DNA from: Siderastrea radians
Lineage: Eukaryota > Cnidaria > Anthozoa > Scleractinia > Rhizangiidae
Length of the DNA stretch: 64,000 nucleotides
Assembly: GCA_964017195.1 (NCBI GenBank)
Contig: OZ024887.1
Span: 4,851,959 to 4,915,958, forward strand
Reading direction: 5' to 3'
Of the stretch, positions 12,838 to 23,561 are shown in pieces; within the stretch, counting starts at the first letter, position 1, and every line of letters begins with the position of its first letter. Both the position numbers and the translations under genes were made by a program. Under the pieces are notes generated by a model. The model did not search any database and had not been told where the DNA came from. It saw only the letters and a program-made list of their open reading frames with translations.

Positions 12838-13197
12838 TTACGTGTCGCTATTTGTAACATGATGGTTCGCTGCTATTGGTGCATTTCGGTCATTATTATT
12901 ATTCCGACTATTAGATGTTGTTCCCTCACAGGTCCGCTTTGTGGCTGGTCGGCTGTTGTGCTTTCTGATCGTAGGTATCCAAGCTTCAGGAATTTCGATT
13001 CCACTATCTCTATTGATGTTATTAGGATAAAGTCTTACATGGATAGCCTCTTTGACCCTACGTGTGTACCAGTGAGGGTCACGATCAATAAACTTAACTT
13101 CTTTCCAAATAGGAAGAAGCCCCGTTTCGTTAGCGTGCTCCGAAACTGCGGAGGTTTACGTACGAGCAAGCCGTATATCTCTGTCGTGTTCTTTTAT
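12838..13197 (-). pseudogene. Penelope-like element, GIY-YIG endonuclease C-terminus
   Basis: Read on the minus strand, this encodes the end of a Penelope-like polyprotein. It contains RIKEHDRDIRLART, a diagnostic stretch of the GIY-YIG domain, then WKEVKFIDRDPHWYTRRVKE and a tail ending at TAA 12838-12840. One in-frame TAA early in the segment breaks it. The upstream part of the frame is separated by the 4.5 kb palindromic element and resumes at 17738 with codons for the residues just before RIKEH. The retroelement is 5'-truncated soon after that. Confidence 0.75.
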
Positions 13198-13328
13198 AGA
13201 GTATATGTGGGGCATTTCCCCGGATTCATAATTAATTAGGTAGATGGAATCAGTTAATGAGATGCATAAACCGGGAAGCGGGTTCTAACCCTAAGCGGCC
13301 ATTTTGTTTCTCGGGATCCTTAATTTAT

Positions 13329-13427
13329 TCGGCGGCCATGTTGTTTTTAAGTCCGCCATTTTGTTTTAAGTCCGCCATGTTGTTTTTAAGTCCGCCATGT
13401 TGTTTTTAAGTCCGCCATGTTGTTTTA
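13329..13427. repeat. 18-20 bp tandem repeats, left arm
   Basis: There are about five units of GGCCATGTTGTTTTTAA / TCCGCCATGTTGTTTTTAAG with small variations. The same array is present in reverse complement at about 17508-17600. It lies near the end of the arm, where binding sites for an element-encoded protein could be; that role is a guess. Confidence 0.6.
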
Positions 13428-13475
13428 AGGCTCTTACTAAGTCTCTTACTAGAAAAAAAAGAAAAAAAGAAATGC

Positions 13476-13500
13476 GTCAACCGGGATTCGAACCTGGCAG
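13476..13500 (-). repeat. tRNA-like T-arm with Pol III B box
   Basis: The minus strand reads CCAGGTTCGAATCCCGGTTGACG, a perfect T-arm with the B box GGTTCGAATCC. In the right arm the same motif sits at 17438-17460, where 98 extra bases precede it. No convincing A box or cloverleaf could be built around either copy, so this is tRNA-like rather than a tRNA gene. Confidence 0.4.
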
Positions 13501-13923
13501 ATGCTATGTATTACTCGCTTGTAAAACAAACTCTTACAAGGTCATAAACCTTGTCTTACGGATATCATTAGCCACCCAACCAGTTTACGGCCGCTCGCGT
13601 CGGGGCTTAACTTACGGATACCGATCAGACTTAGAAATTTTTATCATCAAACTATATGATACCGATCAGACTTAGAAATTTTTTATCATCAATCTCTAAA
13701 CCTCCTCCTCCTCAACATAGTTATCAAAACGAATTCACTCCTCCTCAACATAGTTATCAAAACGCATTCCCTCCTCCTCAACATAGTTATCAAAACGAAT
13801 TCCCTCCTCCTCAATTTCTACCATATATTTGGTATACGAACCCTGAGGAAAAAACAAACTTCAAATAGGTTACACAAGTTTTATTCGACAAGGAACGAAA
13901 CAGATCGATTGTACTAGTAGGTT

Positions 13924-14401
13924 CTACAAAGGTTGTGTGAAACTGGGTGGTATACCAAACGGGTCGTATCGAGGACGCTCATCACCCTCTTCCGGACTGT
14001 GCTCGTCAGGACTTTCGTCGGGACTTTCGTCCTCTTCATCAGTGTCTTCATCGTCCATATCATCCTCTTCGTCTGTGTCGTCTTCATGACAGACTATCGG
14101 GGGACATGGGATCTCCAAACGCGTCGTACATAAACTTCTTTCCTGTTTTTGGATTAATGTGTACTCTAGGACTCTCTAGATCTGTAGGCTCAACTGATTC
14201 AACGGGTTCAACTGTTTCTGTTGTTTCCGCTGGACTCGGCGGCTCCAAAGTTAGACTGAGTGGCTCTGCCTGTCTTGACGGAATGACTCGCTGGTTCAAA
14301 AAATGTTCTCTCTCGTTTTCTACTAAATGAGTGTTTTCGTGACGCTTTCGGTTATCCGGTCGAGTAAATTGTTTCAGACAGTAACGACACGTCGTACTCA
14401 T
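13924..14401 (-). pseudogene. left-arm copy of the acidic zinc-finger gene, deleted
   Basis: This corresponds to the intact gene at 15977-16912. The first 104 residues, including the CRYC...HENTH zinc finger, are kept (start ATG at 14401). A 458-base net deletion then removes the middle and shifts the frame, causing a stop immediately after residues MSPDSLS. The acidic C-terminal part survives as an open but disconnected frame (13924-14118). If translated, only a zinc-finger fragment would be made. Confidence 0.8.
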
Positions 14402-14462
14402 CGAGACATCTGCACGGTTTGATGATTGAACAAAAATGATCTAAAATGATCAGAATTGCGAC

Positions 14463-14684
14463 TTATATACATTGCTCACAACATGAGGTCGAGGCTACAT
14501 CAGACTGTGATAAGTCCGCTAGTACCTCTTGAAGCGCTTTTTGAATTTTTTCCAAAGCCTGATGTATGTCATCCTTCGGTTTTGATACCTTTAGCTTATG
14601 TTTCCAACAGTAATGTTTTTCGTGACGATTTCGATTCCGATTGTTGTTAAAGGGTTTGTCGCAATATTGACATAGATAAGACAT
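14463..14684 (-). CDS. small C2H2 zinc-finger protein, left copy
   Basis: A 73-residue protein starting MSYLCQYCDKPFNNNRN has one N-terminal C2H2-like finger (CQYC...RHEKHYC). An amphipathic helical stretch with a leucine/isoleucine heptad tendency (IHQALEKIQKALQEVLADL) and a short cysteine-containing tail (CCEQCI) follow. It is identical to the copy at 15694-15915. The start is ATG at 14684. It is head-to-tail with the other zinc-finger gene of the arm and probably co-transcribed or independently promoted. A DNA-binding or dimerising regulator of the parent element is plausible; the family is not recognised. Confidence 0.65.
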   Translation of the reverse strand: MSYLCQYCDKPFNNNRNRNRHEKHYCWKHKLKVSKPKDDIHQALEKIQKALQEVLADLSQSDVASTSCCEQCI

Positions 14685-14886
14685 GTTTGCTCCACCAAGT
14701 GTTGACTCCGAATGGTATTTTAGTGTCTAGAATGACCCCTTTATAGTCAATTTTGTAACGCATGCATGACCCAAGCTAGACCCAGTCCCTACTCTTTTTC
14801 TGGAAACCTAGTAGCCATATTTACTTGGTAATCATTTCAACGAACTTCTAAAAGCTTCTAAAAGCGCTAATACTTAACGCTGATTG

Positions 14887-15336
14887 GTTCATAGAGAATT
14901 AGGTCTTTACAGTTTACAACACGGTAGTCTCAGCTGGTTTTTCGAAAACAAACTACCTTACCTCTCGTTGGAAAAGCGAGATCGTAAAACAGTCAACTAT
15001 GTCTACCATCATATTCGCGGCTTACGATTTGAATCAAGCAAGCAAGAAAAAGCCCTACCTCAACCTATGGTCAAACCCAACATGGAGTCAGCCTATCTAC
15101 GATCCAGAACACAACAACATACCACGGTCGCTTACAAGGGAGGATGTTTGGAAAAGAATCTACTCAACGAGCTACAGATTCCTTGTGTGAATTTAGAAGA
15201 CTTTGGTTGTCCGAAAGTAGAGAAACTCGTGGGGATGGATGAAGGATTCACCTGTGGTCGTCACAAGAAACCCACTCACCACTGTCCCAAACAAGAAACC
15301 TATTTGTTTTATCGATGGATGCAGTCTCAACTTTAA
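14887..15336 (+). pseudogene. C-terminal fragment of an unrecognised protein in the spacer
   Basis: A frame of about 150 codons begins inside the arm boundary with no ATG and ends at 15336, so its N-terminus is missing. It contains VNYVYHHIRGLRF, then a conserved-looking block VAYKGGCLEKNLLNELQIP followed by NLEDFGCPKVEKL, and a Cys/His-rich end (CGRHKKPTHHCPKQE). I have the impression of similar uncharacterised proteins in cnidarian and other animal genomes, perhaps DnaQ/RNase H-like, but cannot confirm it. The remnant shows that the element once had an interior, of which only this end remains. Confidence 0.5.
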
Positions 15337-15432
15337 AACCTTTTTTCTCAGCAAAGAATTTGTGTGGGATTACAAACCAACGGTTCTATTAGGAACCACC
15401 AATTTTTACTAGAAGCTTTTGACCAACAAAGT

Positions 15433-15535
15433 AAATGAACCAATCAACGTTAAGTATTAGCAAAAATCTTTTGACCACCAAGTAAATGAACCAATCAGCG
15501 TTAAGTATTAGCGCTTTTAGAAGCTTTTAGAAGTT
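15433..15535 (+). repeat. short direct repeat at the spacer/right-arm edge
   Basis: The segment AAATGAACCAATCAACGTTAAG with following bases occurs at about 15432-15470 and again from 15484 with CAGCG in place of CAACG. The right inverted arm begins inside the second copy. Confidence 0.6.
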
Positions 15536-15693
15536 CGTTGAAATGATTACCAAGTAAATATGGCTACTAGGTTTCCAGAAAAAGAGTAGGGACTGGGTCT
15601 AGCTTGGGTCATGCATGCGTTACAAAATTGACTATAAAGGGGTCATTCTAGACACTAAAATACCATTCGGAGTCAACACTTGATGGAGCAAAC

Positions 15694-15915
15694 ATGTCTT
15701 ATCTATGTCAATATTGCGACAAACCCTTTAACAACAATCGGAATCGAAATCGTCACGAAAAACATTACTGTTGGAAACATAAGCTAAAGGTATCAAAACC
15801 GAAGGATGACATACATCAGGCTTTGGAAAAAATTCAAAAAGCGCTTCAAGAGGTACTAGCGGACTTATCACAGTCTGATGTAGCCTCGACCTCATGTTGT
15901 GAGCAATGTATATAA
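15694..15915 (+). CDS. small C2H2 zinc-finger protein, right copy
   Basis: This has the same 73-residue product as 14463-14684. ATG is at 15694 and TAA follows the CCEQCI tail. A TATA-like TATAAAGGGG lies about 60 bp upstream (near 15634), the same distance as in the left arm. It is 62 bp ahead of the larger zinc-finger gene on the same strand. Confidence 0.65.
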   Translation: MSYLCQYCDKPFNNNRNRNRHEKHYCWKHKLKVSKPKDDIHQALEKIQKALQEVLADLSQSDVASTSCCEQCI

Positions 15916-15976
15916 GTCGCAATTCTGATCATTTTAGATCATTTTTGTTCAATCATCAAACCGTGCAGATGTCTCG

Positions 15977-16912
15977 ATGAGTACGACGTGTCGTTACTGT
16001 CTGAAACAATTTACTCGACCGGATAATCGAAAGCGTCACGAAAACACTCATTTAGTAGAAAACGAGAGAGAACATTTTTTGAACCAGCAAGTCATTCCGT
16101 CAAGACAGGCAGAGCCACTCAGTCTAACTTTGGAGCCGCCGAGTCCAGCGGAAACAACAGAAACAGTTGAACCCGTTGAATCAGTTGAACCTACAGATCT
16201 AGAGAGTCCTAGAGTACACATTAATCCAAAAACAGGAAAGAAGTTTATGTACGACGCGTTTGGAGATCCCATGTCCCCCGATAGTCTGAAACCACTGGAT
16301 GTATTCCCCGAATCACCTACATCCCCCGTCAAGATGGAAGATGAAGTCTCAGATATGGACCCCTGGGACGCGTTTAGGGATAGGATTAAGACCGAAAAGT
16401 TAAAGGACTTTAAAGTTGTGATGAAAACACTACGAAAAGAGGGTCTTGGTAAGAAATTGGCTCAAATTCGAGCCTATAATGAGATGTTGCCTGAGCTACG
16501 GAAAGCATTGAGACAGGTCTATATTCAGCATCTCAAATGGGTTCATGTACTTAGAGAGGATCCGATCCATGAGGCCATCTTGGAAACCCGTAAGAAATTC
16601 CAAGAAGAGGAAGATATGGATTTCAATGAAGCCGTGGAAGCTGCTGTGAACCAGCGCAAGTATCTGTTGAATCGGGTCTTCCAACCCATGGAAGAACCTG
16701 ACACAGATGATGAGGACATGGACGAAGACGACACAGACGAAGAGAACCATGAAGACGACACAGACGAAGAGGATGATATGGACGATGAAGACACTGATGA
16801 AGAGGACGAAAGTCCCGACGAAAGTCCTGACGAGCACAGTCCGGAAGAGGGTGATGAGCGTCCTCGATACGACCCGTTTGGTATACCACCCAGTTTCACA
16901 CAACCTTTGTAG
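15977..16912 (+). CDS. acidic C2H2 zinc-finger protein
   Basis: The 311-residue protein starts MSTTCRYCLKQFTRPDNRKR and has one C2H2 finger at residues 5-25 (C-x2-C...H-x4-H, ending RHENTH). A Pro/Glu-rich linker and a central helical, basic-and-acidic domain (about 120-245, with LRKEGLGKKLAQIRAYNEM) follow. A very acidic Asp/Glu/Thr repeat tract (about 245-295) leads to the tail PFGIPPSFTQPL. The single finger plus acidic tract suggests an element-encoded transcriptional or chromatin regulator. It is the only intact copy, since the left-arm copy is deleted. The family is not recognised. Confidence 0.65.
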   Translation: MSTTCRYCLKQFTRPDNRKRHENTHLVENEREHFLNQQVIPSRQAEPLSLTLEPPSPAETTETVEPVESVEPTDLESPRVHINPKTGKKFMYDAFGDPMSPDSLKPLDVFPESPTSPVKMEDEVSDMDPWDAFRDRIKTEKLKDFKVVMKTLRKEGLGKKLAQIRAYNEMLPELRKALRQVYIQHLKWVHVLREDPIHEAILETRKKFQEEEDMDFNEAVEAAVNQRKYLLNRVFQPMEEPDTDDEDMDEDDTDEENHEDDTDEEDDMDDEDTDEEDESPDESPDEHSPEEGDERPRYDPFGIPPSFTQPL

Positions 16913-17507
16913 AACCTACTAGTACAATCGATCTGTTTCGTTCCTTGTCGAATAAAACTTGTGTAACCTATTTGAAGTTTGTTTTTTCCTCAGGGTTCGT
17001 ATACCAAATATATGGTAGAAATTGAGGAGGAGGGAATTCGTTTTGATAACTATGTTGAGGAGGAGGGAATGCGTTTTGATAACTATGTTGAGGAGGAGTG
17101 AATTCGTTTTGATAACTATGTTGAGGAGGAGGAGGTTTAGAGATTGATGATAAAAAATTTCTAAGTCTGATCGGTATCATATAGTTTGATGATAAAAATT
17201 TCTAAGTCTGATCGGTATCCGTAAGTTAAGCCCCGACGCGAGCGGCCGTAAACTGGTTGGGTGGCTAATGATATCCGTAAGACAAAGGTTTATGACCTTG
17301 TAAGAGTTTGTTTTACAAGCGAGTAATACATAGCATCTGAACCATTCACTAAAACTTATTCATCAATTTACGCAGTCAGCCCGGGCTTGGCGCAGTCAGG
17401 GAAGTATCAGGTTTCTAATTCTCATCTTCTAAATTTGCCAGGTTCGAATCCCGGTTGACGAATTTCTTTTTTTCTTTTTTTTCTAGTAAGAGACTTAGTA
17501 AGAGCCT

Positions 17508-17600
17508 TAAAACAACATGGCGGACTTAAAAACAACATGGCGGACTTAAAAACAAAATGGCGGACTTAAAACAAAATGGCGGACTTAAAAACAACATGGC
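17508..17600. repeat. 18-20 bp tandem repeats, right arm
   Basis: This is the reverse-complement counterpart of 13329-13427, built from AACATGGCGGACTTAAAA units. Confidence 0.6.
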
Positions 17601-17737
17601 CGCCGAATAAATTAAGGATCCCGAGAAACAAAATGGCCGCTTAGGGTTAGAACCCGCTTCCCGGTTTATGCATCTCATTAACTGATTCCATCTACCTAAT
17701 TAATTATGAATCCGGGGAAATGCCCCACATATACTTT

Positions 17738-17768
17738 TTTTATCCTGTCTTGCATCGCTCTCCCTGTC
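17738..17768 (-). pseudogene. Penelope-like element, GIY-YIG part across the insertion
   Basis: On the minus strand this short stretch encodes GRAMQDR leading into IK, exactly the residues expected before the EHDRDIRLART segment at 13197. It provides the other half of the interrupted retroelement frame and fixes the target duplication. Homology stops at about 17765, where the tandemly repeated unit begins. Confidence 0.6.
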
Positions 17769-18051
17769 ACCGTATTCCCTTTTAAAACACGATTTATAAA
17801 CACGTCTGCAGCAATTCTAATGTATTTGGTCAATACTACCCTGAAGTTTTCTGCGATCATAGATGGAACATTCAACTTAAAAGATCTTCAGTATTAAAAG
17901 GTCATGTTATTGTTTAATCACCAGGAGAATGTCTGGTATTTGAGAGATTGGATTTCAAACCTGATAAAATCTATCTGTTTACGTCATTATAACAGCAAGG
18001 CCATTGTTCAGAGGCCGTGCGACCCCAAGAGGACTAAGTGAACTGACTTAG

Positions 18052-18083
<32 letters not shown>

Positions 18084-18800
18084 AAATGAAAATCAAACAA
18101 ATTCTGAAGAATTTGCAGGCGGCCGATGGCAACTCTGCCCGCCCTTTCTCCGGTGGACCCTCATGTGCACTCTCTCAAAATTCCAAGGAGACCCAGCACG
18201 TGAACCTGTGTGACCAGGATAGTGGCTATCTGAAGCAATATTTAGAACTAATGCTGTGACACTATCGAAGAAAGATATTTTGGGTATTCTGAAGAATTTA
18301 CAGGCGGCCCATGGTGACTCAACGGCATCCCCCCTTCCCCCACTAAGGAGACAGCATGTGAACCTGCGTGAAGAAAACCGTGAAAGTGTGATGCAATATT
18401 TTGGCCATGTTGCAACCCTGGCACACTTTGGCTTGCGACGAACTGTGAACTGCGTGCTTATGGACGTCCGATATGGCGCACTGTCACGATCTGTCACCGT
18501 ATTCCTTTTAAAAAGCACGATTTATAAACACGTCTGCAGCAATTCTGATGTATTTGGTCAATTCTACCCTGAAGTTTTCTGCGATCATAGATGGAAAATT
18601 CAACTTAAAAGATCTTCAGTAAAGGTCATGTTATCGGTTATTCACTAGAAAAATGACCGGTATTTGAGAGATTCGATTTCAAACCTGATAAAATCGATTG
18701 CGTTTTAAGAGGGTGCTAAAAATTTATCTGTTTACGTCATTATAACAGCAAGGCCATTGTTCAGAAGCCACGGAGGACTAGGTGAACTGACTTAGGACAA
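17764..18800. repeat. two direct copies of a ~300 bp repeat unit
   Basis: Bases 17764-18060 and 18490-18800 are direct copies. Shared blocks include CTGTCACCGTATTCC, ACGATTTATAAACACGTCTG and GAAGTTTTCTGCGATCATAG. Each copy ends in a GAC-type triplet run (18047-18082 in the first). The segments after each triplet run also resemble each other (TCTGAAGAATTTGCAGGCGGCC at about 18100 versus 18288). No coding function is recognised in the open frame 18256-18648. Confidence 0.6.
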
Positions 18801-20330
18801 CGACGACGAAGACGAAAAACAAAAAACGCCCATTTAACTAGTCGGCGCGACGTGCGCGTGCGTACGATGGCCGCCTAAAAAAACAAAAAACGTCCATTTT
18901 ATGAGACGGCGACGTGCGCCTGCGCTCACGACGGCCGCCTAAAACCTGAACATTTTAAAGCACTTACGAAGGTCTACGAAGAGCTGTCATACATCAGCCA
19001 TTGCGGATCACATTACCTCAACGGGTCACAATGTTAAATGGGATCACTTTGATATCTTAGCAACCGGACGTTCGGATTTGCATTGTAAAATAAAAGAGAC
19101 TTTTATTGATCCGTGAATTACAACCTGTCTTGTATGAACGAAAATGGTGGCAGTGAGAAACTTTTTCTTTACTAGCTAGGTTTTGTTTTCCATTTTCCTG
19201 ACTAGGTACCAGTCTTTCACTTTGCGTTCAAATTTATTTGTAATTTTCCCAACGGTCATTTCTGAAGATGTATGTTGAAGCATACGAAACGTTAAGTTCA
19301 TAAATGAATGTTTTTACAACATGCCGTGTCTTGTCATGTTCCGTCACCGCAGTTTGCTTCAGTATTCGCTTAACTACTCTTGTTTTCTTCACAGATAACA
19401 ATCATTTATATGGAGTGGATCATAGGTATTCCCCTTTTAACCGGGCGGCTAGAGTATGGAAGGGGGTTTTTTCGGAAACAGCAAGCGCTGGGACTATGGA
19501 GGCCTTGCTGGACATCCTAGCGATGCGCCCGTCCACTCCACTTTAACGGTTATGAATCGAGCAGCAATTGTTGATGTTTTCTTAGCTTTTATGCTTATTT
19601 ATGTTTAATTATTTTTAGTTCTCCCAATGTCAGTTTATGCTGTTTGGGAATAATGGTCTCAAGTGTGTATTAAAACAGTTAGATTTTAGGGCGCATGCCC
19701 GTGAAGTCATCGCCACCATGTTGGTGTACCTTTGACAAAAGGTTTCTAGCTCCTTTTGTTATATAGTACACCAACATGGCCGCCACGCTATTGTCCTTTT
19801 AAATTTCTAGGGACTGGTTGCATACGATCCATAACAGGACTACACTGCGAGCGCGTTTTCTACGAAAACAGTTATAACTGTTACAATTATTTGTCGGTGT
19901 TTTGTATGTAGTGTGCGTTTTCCGTGAATTGTATGTGCGATAGTTGACTTGACTACGTCTCGTGATAGTTGACTTTTTATCAGTAAATGTGACGAAGATC
20001 ATCGCAGATCATCATTCACTCGCAAAAAACTCGCCTCATTGTTTAATTCTTCAATATCTTTGTGCATAAGAACAAAACCTTTTGCTCAACTGGGCTTTGC
20101 TTTGGAAAAACCTTTTAAACATGACCTATTCATATGCATGTGTCCAAACAAATATTTACCGAGGATTGGTTTAAAAGTGTTAGTCATTTCAATTAGATAA
20201 AGATAACTATACAATATTACAATACTTGGCAATTTGCTTAGAAACGACAGTGACTAAGCAGAACTTCATTGAAATGCCGCTGAAGCCAAACTGATGGTTC
20301 ACAAGTAGCTTTTTTTCGCAGACGTTGGAC
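18800..20330. other. intergenic DNA before the acid phosphatase gene
   Basis: The stretch contains the right copy of the dispersed inverted pair (about 19070-19280). At about 19265-19296 a plus-strand degenerate hammerhead-like sequence reads CTGAAGATGTATG...CATACGAAACG. A small foldback at about 19709-19765 has the stem CACCATGTTGGTGTAC. The last 280 bp resemble the DNA upstream of the second phosphatase copy at 63884 and should hold the promoter. No gene is seen. Confidence 0.5.
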
Positions 20331-23300
20331 ATGGCGGGCTACTATCTGTACTCCTGTTTCTTTTCGCTGTTGGTCCTCTGGTCACAGAAGTTGAGTCCGG
20401 TCACATGCGAGGCGGGCGAGAAGGGGAGAAAACTTCTAATGGTTAACGCAGTGAGTTCAAAACATTTTTTAGCTTTTAAATCACGTTGGCATCCAGTTCT
20501 CTGTTTCAGTTGGGAATGAAAATTTGTGTAAAAACGACGACCATCTATTCTAAATTTTACGTTCACTCGAAATGCCTGGACGTTTAAATAATAAAAGGAA
20601 ACAAAAACTCGTTTTTACCCGTTTTGTCGCTGTTTCTCTTCCTTATTTTATATTCTGTATTCTTCAAAAATTTTCTTGTTTTATGTTGCGTTTTCGTCGT
20701 CTTCGTAGGTTACACTGTAGTGGCTTATGTTAACAGGGTTTCAGTGAACATTTCGGCAAACACTAAGCCCATACGGTATTTGCACGCTTTGAATGCATGC
20801 CCAATCCAGCTTGTGTCTGAACACTAAAAACTGTGCACTGAATGAATGTGTCTTGAGCATACGGGCAGGCAAAAAATCTGACGGTACCGAAGGAGTTGCA
20901 CCAACAACACTTTTTTCTGGCGGATTATTCTTTCTAGAAAAATCTTTATAAAGTAAGAACACTCCTCAAATTTCCAGCCTCCGACTGTCATAAATTCTCG
21001 TTCAATTGACTTCTGCGACGTGGCGAACTTGGCTGAGACATTAGATCCATCTGCAAACTTAGACAGTAGAGGATTTTCTGCATTATATCAATGGAAATTA
21101 ACCTTTTGTACGTTCAATGATGCTGTCAAAAAAATCTGGAAAAACAAAATTCACCATTCAGAGACGTCGCTTCCCCTACCCTTTACGAGCTATCTTAAGT
21201 TGAACAATTTTTTCACAGCATTACTTAGAGTCTGTGGACCATTACCAGTACAAATTCCGATACCTTTCCTCTGGTGTAAACGTAGCCTTAGTCTGTTAGT
21301 GTTCAACAAATCTTACTTGTGTTCTGTTCTAGTAAGGCACATTAAACACGATCTTGCACAAGATTTTAGAACGTTAAACGCGTTGGGAAATAAACGCAGG
21401 AAAAAAGTCAAAAACATTATGTTTACTAACTCTTGAATGCCAATGCAAGTTACTCCCAAGGGCGCAATTTTGTTTCGCCTATTGTTCTCTTTTAACAAAG
21501 AAATGTTTGTATCTTGGTTGCGACTGAGCAGCAAAAGGTATGCACAGACAAACAGGAGCGCACTGGTAATCAGTTTACCAAACTAAAGGCGCGGATCGCC
21601 TTCCTTCTGGTACCGTATTCTTCCATCATTGTTCTTGGGATAAAATAAAGAGAGCCACACTCAGGTGTAGTGATCAACGACACAGAGTGACGCCGGCGAA
21701 GCGGGGGGAATTTTCTTTCGGAAATGGAAAAACAGGCAGAAAAGTTTACAAAGACGCCGGCAAAGGCTAAAACGAGAGAAAAAAAAGAAAGAAAAACACG
21801 GCCGAAGCCCAGCGCACCGCACAAATTTCAAAAGTAGTCGTAGTGTTTTATCCTCGAAAGATCTCGAAATGTGCCATTCATTCCAGCTGAGGTGTCAATA
21901 AAGTGCCGATACATCAATAGAAGAGAGCCAATGGGACAAGAGTCACTGTGACTCTGTGACAATTGAGTGTGACACACTCAATTGTTCAGTGTACGAGACT
22001 AAAGACATGTATGCAAAATGTAGCACTACTGAAATGACAAAGAAACTAGGCATAAGGCACTGCTTTTTCGCAGCTTTTTAATGCCCTATCGCCCCATACA
22101 AAGCGCGAACCTCTTGGTTTAGATACAGTCAAGAGACAACACTAACGAAGGATTTATCTTCGAAATGTTTACATTCATCCTTATAGCCTGCGTAGCAAGC
22201 GTTTCCTTAGGGCTTTTCCTGAAACACTTACTACACAGGCTATCATCTTTAAACATAAGAAATAACACGCCTAAATAACACGTCTAGATTATGAACAGCA
22301 ATTTTGTTTCCACCTCACCTTTACACCCACCCCCACCCCCTCGGAGACGTTGAAGCAAACGCAACGTCAGGTTATCTCCCTTCTCGCAGGTTTATCGTCA
22401 TGGTGACCGCTCTCCTACTCATCTCTTTCCAACTGATCCATACCGAGAAGATGCTTGGCCCCAAGGATTAGGAATGCTAACACAGGTTAGTATATAATGA
22501 ACAAATAATAGACTTCTTTCCGATTCCCTTAATGGCGTTAGTCCCACGTCTTAAGTTCGTCCCCAAAACGATTATTTCCTACTTTCCCCTCTGTTTTGCG
22601 ATTCCCTACAGTCAATAAGAAGTCCTAGTCCCGCTCATGTACCGCTCTCATCCAGATAACCGTGTGGGTCTGGCTGTCAATTGTAATTGTAAAATCTCTC
22701 GAAAAACCGGTGGCTTTTTATTGGAACTGCTGTCTCATTTCTTCTTCATACTCGTGTGGAAATATTGATAGAAAATGTTGCGCCACCAAATATTTATATT
22801 TACTTTTTCTCAGATCGGTAATATAGGGTTCCATGGCCATGGATGTCATGCCCATGAGGTTTCCTAGACCGAGATTCCAGATTCTGTTCTCACCTGGTAC
22901 AAAAGACTTTAGCTGTGATATAGTTAATGTGCTCTAGAATAATTGTGTCCATAGACATGAAAATATTTCAAACAAAGACTTAAAAGTCTCAAAAGATTTA
23001 AAACACACTTACCCCACCATACCTGAATAAAGGCAGCCAAAGTTGAGTTTTGGTGTATGTCAGTCAATCAAGTTAAAATTGTTTTGAATAATGTCCGGAT
23101 TTATTACATTTATGAAGTTTATGTCACAAAGTTATTCCTCTCAAAAATCTTCTAACTTTGCACAAAATGATGTTCGTTTTCCCATCGCCTAACCAAAGTT
23201 CAAAGTTCAAAGTTCAAAGTTTATTATTCAATTTTGTAAGTAAAATAAACCAAAAAAAAAATAACCAACCACAAAAACCAACTAAAAAGAACCTTGATTC

Positions 23301-23511
23301 ATTGCCGGCTCCTTTTTAGCCGGTTTTTCTAAGTTTTAAATGCTGTTGTATACATGTTGAAGTGTCTTATCTGACATCTATACGTCACCAGGATCAACGC
23401 TTTTGAAAGCGTTAAGCTCAGTGCCAAGTCTCAGTAATGATGAGGATATAATCAAAGCTTGCTTGTTATTTATTATTCATTTTTTTTCCCAACGATGTGA
23501 TCCCTTTTCAT

Positions 23512-23561
<50 letters not shown>

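Larger units (their letters stand above)
13198..14892. repeat. left inverted arm (1,695 bp)
   Basis: This arm is nearly identical to the reverse complement of 15486-17737. It differs mainly by lacking the segment equivalent to 16289-16747 (459 bp, replaced by one T) and that equivalent to 17340-17437 (98 bp). These two differences account for the length gap to within one base. The 73-residue protein encoded in each arm is identical, so the arms are young or kept alike by gene conversion. Confidence 0.85.
13198..17737. mobile_element. 4.5 kb palindromic element with gene-bearing inverted arms
   Basis: Two inverted arms (13198-14892 and 15486-17737) flank a 593 bp spacer. The termini begin AGTATATGTGGGGC on both sides. 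The flanks carry TTTTAT at 13192-13197 and 17738-17743. Removing the element and one TTTTAT joins the Penelope-like GIY-YIG frame without interruption, so this is a real target duplication of 6 bp. Six-bp duplications and ends starting with AG fit Polinton-type integration. The arms encode two C2H2 zinc-finger proteins each, and the spacer holds the end of a larger gene. There is no integrase, transposase or polymerase, so it must be non-autonomous. I infer an internally deleted derivative of a larger element whose terminal repeats contained these genes. Confidence 0.8.
15486..17737. repeat. right inverted arm (2,252 bp)
   Basis: This is the more complete arm. It carries both zinc-finger genes intact, the GAGGAGG-rich tandem stretch (about 17025-17135), the tRNA-like B box and the 18-20 bp tandem repeats. 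See the left arm for the differences. Confidence 0.85.

Noticed and set aside
13333..13427. CRISPR-like spaced repeats
   Set aside because: Units are contiguous with no variable spacers, and the DNA is eukaryotic.
14084..14330. Plus-strand frames opposite the zinc-finger genes (also 16048-16903 minus)
   Set aside because: Shadows of the acidic repeat frames; the Ser-rich or Val/Phe-rich products come from GAC/GAA repeats read backwards.
18256..18648. 130-codon frame in the duplicated repeat
   Set aside because: The sister copy does not keep the frame and no domain is visible.
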